This document shows positions 9,049-17,167 of a DNA stretch of 64,000 nt, one piece after another. The DNA comes from Amycolatopsis coloradensis (lineage in GTDB: Bacteria; Actinomycetota; Actinomycetes; Mycobacteriales; Pseudonocardiaceae). How positions within the stretch are numbered: the stretch's first letter is position 1; each line of letters begins with the position of its first letter. Made by a program: the position numbers and the translations under genes. Below the pieces are notes generated by a model. The model had not been told where the DNA came from. It did no database searches and saw only the letters and a list, made by a program, of their open reading frames with translations. The stretch lies in contig NZ_MQUQ01000018.1 in assembly GCF_001953865.1 (NCBI RefSeq), positions 62,001-126,000 on the forward strand. Direction: 5' to 3'.

Positions 9049-9117
9049 TCAGGCGACCGGCTCGATCCAGATGTTGCGGAACCTCGGGTTCTCGCCCGGG
9101 TCACCGTGATTCTGGAG
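9049..9117 (-). pseudogene. C-terminal remnant of a DUF1080 (3-keto-disaccharide hydrolase) gene
   Basis: Read leftward, the last 22 codons before TGA spell LQNHGDP then FRNIWIEPVA. This is the conserved closing strand of DUF1080 domains (usually LQ-HG-P-v-fRNIWI). Nothing recognisable of the domain remains upstream; the sequence passes abruptly into an unrelated integrase-like remnant on the other strand. The gene was lost except for its tail. Confidence 0.6.
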
Positions 9118-9128
9118 TCGGTCCGGCG

Positions 9129-9302
9129 GGCAAGCCCTGCCCCACGCGGCCGTGGGCCTGCCTGTTGTGTCCGTTGGCGGTGTTTTGCCCCCGCCACCTG
9201 CCGAACCTGTTGCGGCTCAAGGGGTTCTTCTCCCGACAGTGCCGCCGTCGGCCCACGACCACGTTCCTGGCCGTGTTCGGCCCCTACGCCCACGCCCTCG
9301 AC
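9129..9302 (+). pseudogene. Remnant resembling the C-terminus of a tyrosine integrase
   Basis: A frame of about 58 codons reads PTRPWACLLCPLAVFCPRH, NLLRLKGFFSRQ and FLAVFGPYAHALD. The cysteine-bearing CPLAVF-PRHLPNLLRLK pattern recalls the C-terminal region of large actinomycete site-specific integrases. No catalytic R-H-R-Y residues remain and there is no start. It suggests that a mobile element once stood here. From memory of the family only; moderate certainty. Confidence 0.4.
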
Positions 9303-9394
9303 ACCACCACCGGCGGTGAGTTCGGCGGGTCGGCGAGCTGCTGCCGCTGCGGTTCGACACCAGCCGCCCAGAGGCCTGTTTCATGAGCCGGCGG

Positions 9395-9910
9395 TCAAGT
9401 GGCGATGAGCTTCGCGGCGTCAGGGGCGTAGACGGTCATCCAGTGCGGACGCAGCCGGTAGTAGAACACGTCCTTGTCCCACTCGGTGTGATCGCCGTAG
9501 AAGTCCTTGAAGTACGTGAGCAGGTCTGGCCAGTCCGCGGCCGGCTCGTCGTCCTCGGGGTTGAGGATCTCCACCGTGCCGTGCGTGAACACTCCCAGGT
9601 CCTCGCCGCGCATGTGCGCGACGCTGGCGGCGGGGCGGGCCGCGAGGTGGCGGGCCTTGGCGGCGCTGCGTGCTGTGCCGAAGTACCACTTGCCGTGGAG
9701 GAAGTGTCCGTCCACGCCGCTGATCCGCGGCTCGCCCTTCGCCGTCACGGTGGACAGGGCGAGGGTGCACATGCCGGTCAGGATCCGGGTGAGCTGCTCG
9801 GCGGTCGAAGTGCTCTCGGTGACGATCGAACGGAGGTGATCGGTGGAGCGGGAAAGGGAGGCGTCGAGCAGGGCCTGGAGCTCATTGAGTTCTTCGGGTG
9901 TTTCACGCAC
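9395..9910 (-). CDS. Pyridoxamine 5'-phosphate oxidase-like flavoprotein
   Basis: About 171 residues from GTG 9910 (MRETPEELNELQALLDASLS). The split-barrel core is visible: GMCTLALSTVTAKGEPRISGV, FLHGKWYFGTARSAAKARHL, and a C-terminal YYRLRPHWMTVYAPDAAKL. Relatives bind FMN or F420 and reduce or oxidise small cofactors or xenobiotics; catalysis here is unassigned. A longer frame to 9967 would run into the large palindrome, so the shorter start is preferred. It is divergent from the CHAT operon, with the 76-bp palindrome between them. Confidence 0.8.
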   Translation of the reverse strand: MRETPEELNELQALLDASLSRSTDHLRSIVTESTSTAEQLTRILTGMCTLALSTVTAKGEPRISGVDGHFLHGKWYFGTARSAAKARHLAARPAASVAHMRGEDLGVFTHGTVEILNPEDDEPAADWPDLLTYFKDFYGDHTEWDKDVFYYRLRPHWMTVYAPDAAKLIAT

Positions 9911-9956
9911 CAGCCCACGATAGCCACCGCTGGACCATCCTCGGCATCGCGCGACA

Positions 9957-10032
9957 ACCGACCGCAAGTAGTCCTCTAGTTGCGGTAGTCAGACGTCTGA
10001 CTACCGCAACTAGAGGACTACTTGCGGTCGGT
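9957..10032. repeat. 76-bp perfect palindrome
   Basis: Bases 9957-9994 are exactly complementary to 9995-10032; the centre is AGAC|GTCT. Each arm is itself nearly palindromic: CCGCAAGTAG-TCCT-CTAGTTGCGG has one mismatched pair. The DNA can therefore form one long cruciform or two shorter ones. It lies between two divergent genes, 47 bp from the PNPOx start and 80 bp before the first CHAT-operon ATG. Candidate roles are operator, transcriptional insulator or excised-element footprint. Confidence 0.9.
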
Positions 10033-10111
10033 AACGCGTTGGGGGGAAGGGCCGGGAGTGGCCGTCCGCGTCGTCTGCTCGGTTAGAGTGCGGTCAGAGC
10101 GAGGGAGGGCG

Positions 10112-11425
10112 ATGACGACGGGATCGGGTGAGTCCCGGCTGCGGTCGGCCGTTCTCGCGCGGGCGTGGGAGCACATCCCCGGGGTGGAGGTCCTGTCGTC
10201 GGCGGACGGCGGCCCGCTGACCCGGACGATCAAGAAGATCATCGACCCGCTGGTGATCCGCACCGCGGCGCGTTCCCGGCTCGGACGTCCGGTGCTGGAC
10301 CCGATCGCGGCGACGGAGCTGACGGAACTGCTCCTGGCCGACGCGGACCGGTTGAGCGCGACGGCCGCGTGGTTCACCCACCTGAAACGGCAGCGCCGTG
10401 CCCTGCGCATCACGGCGGGCAACGTCCAGGACGTGTGCTTCCCGCTGGCGTACGAGCTGGCGACGGGTTTCGGCACGCCGGGTCCGGGAGCGCCGGAGAC
10501 GGCCGCGGCGGCGTTGCGCGACCTGCACGGTGAGGGCGGCGCGGCCGGCGTCGATCAGCTCACCGGGTATCTCGCGGATCCCCGGCTGTCGGCCGATCTG
10601 ACCGCGGAGCTGCATCGCCGCTGGCACGCCGAGTCCGCCGCACCACAGGACATCACCGCGCTCCGAGCGTTCGTCGAGGGTCTTTCCGACACCGCCTGGC
10701 GGGCTCTCGCCGATTCGGCCACCGGGCACGCACTCGGGCTCGCGCTGCGAAGGCCGGGTGGGGCGCGAGCCTTGCGCCAGGCCGTCCAAGAGATCTCCGG
10801 GCTGCCGGTTCCGGACCTCGGCCTGCAACGCGGCGACCGCACCGCTGTCCCGCCACTGAGCCGGCGCGACGAAACCGGCGCCGAACTCCTCGAACGCAGT
10901 GTCGAGCGCCGGGTCCGCGCGACCCTGCGCCGCCTTCCACCGGACGAGCGCGCTCCCGTCGCCGAACTCGTCGACGACGAACTCGCCCGCGTCGCCGCCG
11001 GGTTCGGGCTAGGCCTGCCCACCTTGGCCGCCTGCTTCGCGCTCGGTGTCGTTCTCGCGCCCGCGTTGCGTCCGCTCGACGGCGCGGCGCCCGCGGGCGT
11101 CCCCGAATTCGCGCGGCGGCTCAACGCCCAGGTCGCGCGAGAGGGTTACGTGCTGCACGCCCGCCGAGCCCTTGCCGGTGCCACGCCGCTCACCCCGCGG
11201 CCCGACGCCGACCTTCTGCGCGATCTGCGTGAGTTCGCGAAGCAGTTCCTCAGCAGGCTGTGGGTCCGGCTGCACGGTTTCGACGTCCGCGGCGACCTGC
11301 CGGCCGACGCGGCCGACGTGCGTGACCTCGTCACCGGCGTGGTCCGGTCGACGTCGCTGGATCTGCGGACGAAAGTGCGCCGCGCGCTCGTGGCCCGCCT
11401 GCCGGATCTGGAGGCCGTGTCGTGA
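10112..11425 (+). CDS. Unknown protein, first gene of the CHAT operon
   Basis: A 437-residue, mostly helical soluble protein I do not recognise. It is rich in Ala, Arg, Leu and Asp; no catalytic motif, signal peptide or membrane segment is visible. A conserved-looking patch is FLSRLWVRLHGFDV followed by LRTKVRRALVARL near the C-terminus. The start is ATG 10112 with an excellent GAGGGAGGGC site; an upstream extension in frame would enter the palindrome and is rejected. Its stop overlaps the next start (GTGA). Coupling to a CHAT protease suggests a sensor, substrate or regulator of that protease. Confidence 0.75.
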   Translation: MTTGSGESRLRSAVLARAWEHIPGVEVLSSADGGPLTRTIKKIIDPLVIRTAARSRLGRPVLDPIAATELTELLLADADRLSATAAWFTHLKRQRRALRITAGNVQDVCFPLAYELATGFGTPGPGAPETAAAALRDLHGEGGAAGVDQLTGYLADPRLSADLTAELHRRWHAESAAPQDITALRAFVEGLSDTAWRALADSATGHALGLALRRPGGARALRQAVQEISGLPVPDLGLQRGDRTAVPPLSRRDETGAELLERSVERRVRATLRRLPPDERAPVAELVDDELARVAAGFGLGLPTLAACFALGVVLAPALRPLDGAAPAGVPEFARRLNAQVAREGYVLHARRALAGATPLTPRPDADLLRDLREFAKQFLSRLWVRLHGFDVRGDLPADAADVRDLVTGVVRSTSLDLRTKVRRALVARLPDLEAVS

Positions 11426-12486
11426 CGCATCCGGTGCACACCCCCGTCGTCGCGGCGGACGGCGGCCTCTTCCGGTTCGCCCTCGCCGAGCTGCTCACCG
11501 GCCGGGCGTCCTCGATGCGGCTCGAACTCACCGACGCCGAGGCCGCCGAACCGTGGCTGACGCGGCTCGTGGGCGCGGAAACCAGCCTCGCCGTGCTCGG
11601 TCATGGCCAGGCGGACCTCCCCATCAGGCCGGAACTGGGCAGGCTCGCCTTGCTGCTGTGGCTGCGCCGCTGGTGGCCTGCGAGTCCGTCGCTCGGTGTT
11701 CCTTCGCTCGACCCCGCGTTGCTCGACCTCGAAACGGCTGCCGCGACGGCCGCGGTCGAGGACATCGCCGAAGGCCTTCTCGACGGTTTCGAAGCGTCTC
11801 CCGGCGAACTGTTCGACACCGCGATCGCGGACGGCGCCCTCCTGGCCGCCGCGCCGCCGGTCGCCGACGAGGTCCGAGACCTGTGCGCCCGTCTCGCGGC
11901 CTGGTTCGACGGCCAGGACGACGTCGTGCGCGCCGAGGCCGCGGTGGAAATGCCGGCACGCCTGGAAACCGCGGTACCGGGCCAACGCGCGTACGCGCTG
12001 GCAGCGGGCACCGATCCCGTCGCGCCCGGCGAAGGCGTGCTCGCGGGTGGACGCGCGAGCGTGGACTGGGCACGGGTGCCGCCGGGGATTCTGGACGCCG
12101 CCGAAGAGACGGTGACCTGGCGGATCGTCACGGCCGCGGCCACCACCCGGCTCGAAGTCGACGTCGCGGGGGCGTTCGCCGACGCGACGCTCTCCGCGGT
12201 CGCGACCCACGACGGCGTGCCGTTCGCGGAGGTGTCCTTGGCGCTCGGCGCCGGGCGGTTCACCGGGGCGGCGGAACTGGACGAAGCCGCGTCCCGTCTC
12301 GCGGCGAGTATCCACAGTGTCCACAATGGACGCATCGGGCTTGTCGTCGGCGTGGCCGCCGAGGGCGTGACCGGCACCACGGCGGAAGACCGGGCGGAAG
12401 TGGTCATGCTCGTGCGGGCCCGGCCGCCGCAAGACCGGACACTCGCCGAACGGGCGGCGGCCGCTTCCACCGCAGAGGAGTTCTGA
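11422..12486 (+). CDS. Unknown protein, second gene of the CHAT operon
   Basis: A 354-residue soluble protein without a recognisable domain. The N-terminal half is helical; the second half is richer in strands (ETVTWRIVTAAATTRLEVDV, RIGLVVGVAAEGVTG, AEVVMLVRARPP). GTG 11422 overlaps the preceding TGA, so translation is coupled, and the CHAT gene follows after one base. Proteolytic activation or recognition by the CHAT partner is plausible but is inferred only from gene order. Confidence 0.75.
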   Translation: MTHPVHTPVVAADGGLFRFALAELLTGRASSMRLELTDAEAAEPWLTRLVGAETSLAVLGHGQADLPIRPELGRLALLLWLRRWWPASPSLGVPSLDPALLDLETAAATAAVEDIAEGLLDGFEASPGELFDTAIADGALLAAAPPVADEVRDLCARLAAWFDGQDDVVRAEAAVEMPARLETAVPGQRAYALAAGTDPVAPGEGVLAGGRASVDWARVPPGILDAAEETVTWRIVTAAATTRLEVDVAGAFADATLSAVATHDGVPFAEVSLALGAGRFTGAAELDEAASRLAASIHSVHNGRIGLVVGVAAEGVTGTTAEDRAEVVMLVRARPPQDRTLAERAAAASTAEEF

Positions 12487-12487
12487 C

Positions 12488-15400
12488 GTGCTCGTCGGCA
12501 TGCCGCCGCCCCAGACGCCGCCGGACCGCCCGCTCCCGCCCGAACTGAGTCCCGCGACCTCGCACGGCTACAACTGCCGTTGTGTCGCAAGGCATTTCGG
12601 TCTCGACCCGGCTCCGTACGGCGAAGTGCCCGCGTGCTCGCTGTCCGAGAACAAGTACCGCAAGCTGCTCATGGAGGCCGCCAAGGTCCAGGACCAGGCC
12701 AAGCGGCTCGCCGCGCTGCGGAACGTCGACGGCGCGCACCGGAAGTACGCGCGGATGCGGGAGATCGCGCGGAAACTCGACCGGACCGACCTCGACCTCG
12801 CCGCGGTCAGCGATTTGGCCCACGTCTGCTACTCCGCGGGCGATCTGCGCAACGCGAGGCAATGCGCCGAGGCCGTACTCCAGGTCTTCAAGGTGAGCAC
12901 CGCCGCCATCGTCCACTTCGGACAGTACGCCGAGGTGCGGATGATCGAAGGCTCCCGGGAGGTCGCCGAGCGCGTGCTCATCTCACTGGCCACGGAGGAA
13001 GGTGACGTCGCCGAAGCGCGTGAACTGATCGCCGGGCAGCGCCGCCGGGCCGCGTTCCGCAAGGAAGCGGGGCCGGAACAGTATCCGCCCGAGCTGCTCG
13101 ACGTCCACGGTTCCGACGAGATGGAACTGCGGATCTTCGACGTGCGCGTCCAGATCGCGGCCGGAGATCTGGCGGGTGCGCGGGCCGCGCTCGAGGAGAT
13201 CATGGCGGCGCTGGAGGCCATGGCCGAGATCGACGAGGTCCGCGAGCGGGCCATCCAGCAGCAGGCCATGGCCAGGGCCGAGCGGGCCCGGATCCGCCAC
13301 GCGGGTGGTGAGGACGCGGACGCGCGAGCCGACCTGTTGAGGCTGAGCGCTCAGCACGCGGGCGCCCCGGTGGCCGCGAAGGCCGACATCGGGCTGGCGG
13401 AGGCCAGGGCGCTGGCGGGTGACTTCCCCGGCGCGGTCGCCGTGATCGTCGCCGCCCGCGACGAACTCGCGGCGGCCGGTCTGACCGGCGACGTCGCGGA
13501 GGCGAGCCACGCGCTGGGCTGCCTTTTACTGATGGCGGGTGAGGTGGGGCAGGCTCGCGACCAGTTCGAGCACGCGAAAACGATCAGGACGGCCAACGGT
13601 GACGTTCCGGGCCTGCGGCTCGTCGACACGGCACTGGCCCGCTGTGCCGCGGCTGAAGGCGACTGGGCGACGGCGGACGACTACGCGACCCGCGCCAGGG
13701 AATCGGCGCGGGCGTCGGGGGACTGGTCGGACTACCTGCACACGGATTTCGTGGCGGCCACGATCGGGTTCGCCCGCGGGGAAGACCTGCGGGCATTGCT
13801 GGATCTGGTGCTCCCGCTGACGCTCGCGGCGGCGGAGTACCGGTTCGAGTTCAGCTCGCCACCGGCGCGCACGGCCTGGGCGCGGGAGATCGCGGCTCCG
13901 ACGATGGGGCTGGCACTGGCGCTGCTGGCCCAGCTGAAGGAACCGAGGCTGGCGGCCGAACTGATCGAGCGCACCTGCGCGGTCGGTGCGTACACGGGAG
14001 TGGAGGGGCCGTCGCTCGACCTGACCGGGACACTGCCGAGCCTCGAAGTGCTCCCGTCCACTGAGGACGATCGGCTTCCTTTGGCGGCGCTGGGTTCCGT
14101 CACCTCCTCGCTGCCGCTCAGACTCGCCCCGCCACCCGCCCTGCGCTGGTCGCCGTCCTCGCCGATGGAGCTGGATCGGTGGCACCGCCTCGCCACCGAG
14201 CGGTATCGCCTGACGCGGCTCGCCGCCGAAACCGTCGAGACCTGGCCCGCCGCCCAGCCCGGACGTGAGACCTTCCTCCTGCGGTTCGCCGACGCCGGGC
14301 ACACCTTCCTCACCTGGCGGACCACCGAGGATCTCGACACCGTCCACACCCATCCCCTCGACTTCGCCTTGGTCGGAACGGCTCGCCAGTACCTGGACGC
14401 CGCTTCCCCGACCCCGCACGAAAGCGAGAGCGTCGCCGACGCCGTCCGGCGCTCACTGAGCGAAGACGCGTTCGGCAGCCTCGCCGGTGAACAACGCCTG
14501 GCCCGCGTTCTGGCCCTCAATCTCCTGCCCGCCGACCTGGTCGAACGGCTCCGGAGTGCCGCCGCCGGAGGAAACCGGCCGCTCCTGCGTGTCCAGCCGT
14601 CGCCGAGTCTCGCCGGGGTCCCGTGGGGCCTGCTGGCCCTGCCCGACCGGCGGGCCGATCACGTGCTCGACAGCAAGATCGGCACCTGCTTCGACAGCGA
14701 CGAGCGCGTCCTCGACATCGCCGACGTCTCGCTGCTCGCCCCGGCCGGGATCCCGCGTCGTCCGCCGGCCGCCGACGGCCCGCCCGTCTACCTGCTCGAT
14801 CCGCGGATCCCCGGGCAAAGCGCGTTCGGCGACCTGGGGTCCGTGCTCGGCAAGCAGGACGCGACGTCACCTCTCATCCGGCATCTGGACGCGCGACTGG
14901 CAGGCGGCCCGGTCCTGCCCGCCGCCGCCCGCGGGCTCGATCTGGTCCGCCGCACCGACACCGACCGGCGCCTGCTCACGTCGCTGTTGTCCGAGCCGTG
15001 TTCGCGGCTGGTGTTCGTGGGACATGTCAGCCGCGTCCGTGATGAGTACGGCGCGCAGACCGCGCTGCACCTGTCCTGTTCGGCCGATCTCCCCGGCACG
15101 GCGGAGCCGATCGGCTCGCACCGGCCGTACACCGCCGCCGACCTCGCACTGTCCGAAGTGGACACCATGCCCGCGAGGGTGGCCCTGATCGGCTGCGCCA
15201 GCGCGAGCGATTACGGCCTGGCGGAACCGTTCGGGGTGCTGCTCGCCGCCGTCGCGGCCGGAGCCGGACTGGTCGCCGCGACCGTCTGGGCGTTGCCGAC
15301 GTCGGCCGCCGTGCCCGATGCGGACCCGATGGCCGAACTGGTCATCGCCGTCGACACCGCGCTCGCCGGTGAGGACCCGGTCTCCGAGCTGAACGCCTGG

Positions 15401-15517
15401 CAGCGGTCGAGGCTCGCGCGCTGGCGCGAGAACCCCGAACCGGCCGCGTCGCCGGTCTTCTGGGCGCCCCTGACCTGCCTCGACGCGACCGACGACGGGA
15501 AAACCTGGGTTCGGTAG
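12488..15517 (+). CDS. CHAT-domain (caspase-like) protease with helical repeats
   Basis: A 1009-residue protein. Residues 26-50 hold a Cys cluster (YNCRC ... C) of unknown meaning. Residues 55-500 form alpha-helical, TPR-like repeats. Residues 660-1000 form a CHAT domain, the caspase-HetF-associated peptidase. The catalytic dyad is visible as His846 (LVFVGHVSR) and Cys903 (VALIGCASASDYG). CHAT proteases cleave partner proteins in bacterial stress, cell-death and phage-defence pathways. GTG 12488 has GGAG 7 bp upstream and follows the previous stop by one base. The last codons overlap leader element copy B of the next gene. No signal peptide, so it acts in the cytoplasm. Confidence 0.88.
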   Translation: MLVGMPPPQTPPDRPLPPELSPATSHGYNCRCVARHFGLDPAPYGEVPACSLSENKYRKLLMEAAKVQDQAKRLAALRNVDGAHRKYARMREIARKLDRTDLDLAAVSDLAHVCYSAGDLRNARQCAEAVLQVFKVSTAAIVHFGQYAEVRMIEGSREVAERVLISLATEEGDVAEARELIAGQRRRAAFRKEAGPEQYPPELLDVHGSDEMELRIFDVRVQIAAGDLAGARAALEEIMAALEAMAEIDEVRERAIQQQAMARAERARIRHAGGEDADARADLLRLSAQHAGAPVAAKADIGLAEARALAGDFPGAVAVIVAARDELAAAGLTGDVAEASHALGCLLLMAGEVGQARDQFEHAKTIRTANGDVPGLRLVDTALARCAAAEGDWATADDYATRARESARASGDWSDYLHTDFVAATIGFARGEDLRALLDLVLPLTLAAAEYRFEFSSPPARTAWAREIAAPTMGLALALLAQLKEPRLAAELIERTCAVGAYTGVEGPSLDLTGTLPSLEVLPSTEDDRLPLAALGSVTSSLPLRLAPPPALRWSPSSPMELDRWHRLATERYRLTRLAAETVETWPAAQPGRETFLLRFADAGHTFLTWRTTEDLDTVHTHPLDFALVGTARQYLDAASPTPHESESVADAVRRSLSEDAFGSLAGEQRLARVLALNLLPADLVERLRSAAAGGNRPLLRVQPSPSLAGVPWGLLALPDRRADHVLDSKIGTCFDSDERVLDIADVSLLAPAGIPRRPPAADGPPVYLLDPRIPGQSAFGDLGSVLGKQDATSPLIRHLDARLAGGPVLPAAARGLDLVRRTDTDRRLLTSLLSEPCSRLVFVGHVSRVRDEYGAQTALHLSCSADLPGTAEPIGSHRPYTAADLALSEVDTMPARVALIGCASASDYGLAEPFGVLLAAVAAGAGLVAATVWALPTSAAVPDADPMAELVIAVDTALAGEDPVSELNAWQRSRLARWRENPEPAASPVFWAPLTCLDATDDGKTWVR

Positions 15518-15538
15518 CAGCCGCCCTCGCCGAAGCTG
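15501..15538 (+). repeat. Shared leader element, copy B
   Basis: This is the second copy of the 38-nt element at 1659-1696. It starts inside the last codons of the CHAT gene and ends 37 nt before the ATG of the following DUF3592-like gene. Finding a non-coding element conserved while overlapping a coding end argues for its own function, such as a promoter for the downstream gene. Confidence 0.5.
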
Positions 15539-15575
15539 TGTTCATCGAGAACGGCACAGCGAAAGGCGGGACCCG

Positions 15576-16103
15576 ATGTTCAAGAAGATCCGCGACAAGA
15601 TCAACGACGCGACGCAGCAGGGCATGGCGCGCGGCGCGCAGGACTTCCAGCGCCACGCCGAGCAGTTCCGGCAGGCCGCCGCCGCGCAGGGGCACGACAT
15701 CACCCCGCAGCTGCCGACGCCGCAGCTGGCCGCGCAGGCGTTCCGGAACATGAACGCCGACCCGGACATGGCCGCGTTCCTGGCGCTGCCGATGGAGGAG
15801 CAGCTGCGCCAGCAGCAGGAACTCCAGGCCTACGGCACCGAACTGCGGCGGCTCTACGACACCTGCGAGCCCGCCACCCTGGTGATCCGCGGCCTGGAGC
15901 CGACAGGCCGGAAGATCGCCGGACAGGCGCAGTACACCGCGACGCTCGAGGTCACCCGCACCGACGGCACCACCTACCGGACGGTGGCCCAGCTGATCAC
16001 GCCGCTGGCGACGATCCAGCAGTACGCGCCCGGTACCCGGCACGAAGCCCGCGTCGACCCCGCCGACCCGGCGAAGGTCGCCGTGTTCGGGCCGATCGGC
16101 TAG
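15576..16103 (+). CDS. Small soluble protein with DUF3592-like domain
   Basis: A 175-residue protein. The N-terminal 90 residues are a charged helical region rich in Gln, Ala and Met (MFKKIRDKINDATQQGMARG). Residues 95-175 form a beta domain, ATLVIRGLEPTGRKIAGQ ... ARVDPADPAKVAVFG, which matches the DUF3592-like domain of the membrane proteins at 1724 and 16286. It has no membrane helix. AAAGGCGGG provides the ribosome-binding site. It may be independent of the CHAT operon because it has its own leader element. Confidence 0.65.
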   Translation: MFKKIRDKINDATQQGMARGAQDFQRHAEQFRQAAAAQGHDITPQLPTPQLAAQAFRNMNADPDMAAFLALPMEEQLRQQQELQAYGTELRRLYDTCEPATLVIRGLEPTGRKIAGQAQYTATLEVTRTDGTTYRTVAQLITPLATIQQYAPGTRHEARVDPADPAKVAVFGPIG

Positions 16104-16147
16104 CGCCGGTCGGCGGAGCTGAGAGGTTCGGGGAAGTGACCATTCGC

Positions 16148-16261
16148 GTGAACCCGCGCGGCCGAAGGTCCCGCTGTCGCGGTGGCAGGGCGCCCTATCC
16201 GCTCCGTAGCGTGTTTTGCCAAGCCGCGCCCTGCCGACGTCGATCGCGGTCGCGGGTTCAC
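16148..16261. repeat. Nested inverted repeats, possible structured 5' leader
   Basis: Outer arms GTGAACCCGCG (16148-16158) and CGCGGGTTCAC (16251-16261) are perfect complements. Inner arms GGCAGGGCGC (16184-16193) and GCGCCCTGCC (16226-16235) are also perfect. Together they can close a roughly 114-nt structure that ends 24 nt before the next ATG. It could be a cis-acting RNA or a small palindromic insertion. Confidence 0.5.
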
Positions 16262-16285
16262 CAACCAAACAGACAGGCGGCGGTG

Positions 16286-17146
16286 ATGTTCGGGTCCTTC
16301 GAGTTCGGCCTGCCGGAAGACCCCCGGCGGGCTCGCCGTTCCGGCCTGCGCCTGTGGCTGCTCGGCGTGCCCACGACGCTCGCCTGGGCGGTCGTGGGCT
16401 GGTCGGGCGCCCTCGGGCTGCTGGACGGCTTCCGGCTGATGTCGCTGAACCGCGTCGACGCGTGGGGGACCGACGCGGGCCCGGCGGTCTCGCTCGTCCT
16501 GTTCTTCAGCATCTCGATCACGGTGGCGTCTTCGCTCGGGTTCGCGATGCTGTGGGGCGGCGGGATGTCGCTGCGGGGGATGGGCGTCGGCTTCCGGGCG
16601 AGCAGCCTCGCCGCGTCCCTCGGTGTGGCGCTGGGAAGCGGTTTCGCGATCCCGTCGTGGACGCCGCCCGAGTCGGTGGGGCAGCGGCTGGCGGTCAGCG
16701 GCGGCGCGGCCGAGCCGTGGACCGACGTCGACTGGATCGTCTACTACGAACCGTATCTCGTGCCGGGGGTGGCCGGGGTGACGGCGCTGGTCATGGTCAT
16801 GGTGCTGGGGCGGGCTTTCGTCACCAGGGCGGAGGCGGACGACCGCGCGCAGGCGCTGGCCCGGACCGGCCGTCAGGTGACCGGGCACGTGATCGGCGTC
16901 GAGTTCGCGAACGTCTGGGTGATGGGGAATCCGAGGTTCACCGTGCGGGTCCGGTTCCCCACGGAAACCGGGGAGCGGACGGTGACCACGACGATGATGA
17001 CGCCACCGATGCGGGCTCCGTCCCGAGGTTCGACGGTGAAGGTCACCTACGACCCGCACGACCCCGACACGGTCCAGGTCGATCCGGACCCGGCGGACCG
17101 GGCCGCGGGCGGGAACCTCGGTGCCTTCCTGCCCCCGCTGTTCTGA
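16286..17146 (+). CDS. Membrane protein with C-terminal DUF3592-like domain
   Basis: A 286-residue protein with four hydrophobic stretches (around residues 22-42, 60-85, 95-115 and 158-180). These are followed by a soluble beta domain: GRQVTGHVIGVEFANVWVMG ... VRVRFPTETGERTVTT ... VKVTYDPHDPDTVQVDP. The YDP-DP-tVqv ending is typical of DUF3592-like domains. ATG 16286 follows AGGCGG; an open frame further upstream crosses the structured leader and is rejected. It is a paralogue in layout of the protein at 1724. Function unknown. Confidence 0.75.
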   Translation: MFGSFEFGLPEDPRRARRSGLRLWLLGVPTTLAWAVVGWSGALGLLDGFRLMSLNRVDAWGTDAGPAVSLVLFFSISITVASSLGFAMLWGGGMSLRGMGVGFRASSLAASLGVALGSGFAIPSWTPPESVGQRLAVSGGAAEPWTDVDWIVYYEPYLVPGVAGVTALVMVMVLGRAFVTRAEADDRAQALARTGRQVTGHVIGVEFANVWVMGNPRFTVRVRFPTETGERTVTTTMMTPPMRAPSRGSTVKVTYDPHDPDTVQVDPDPADRAAGGNLGAFLPPLF

Positions 17147-17167
17147 CCGCCCTCTACACTCCCGCGG

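Noticed and set aside
16195..16240. Possible third copy of the shared leader element
   Set aside because: Only CCGTAGC and a few bases agree; similarity is not above chance in GC-rich DNA.
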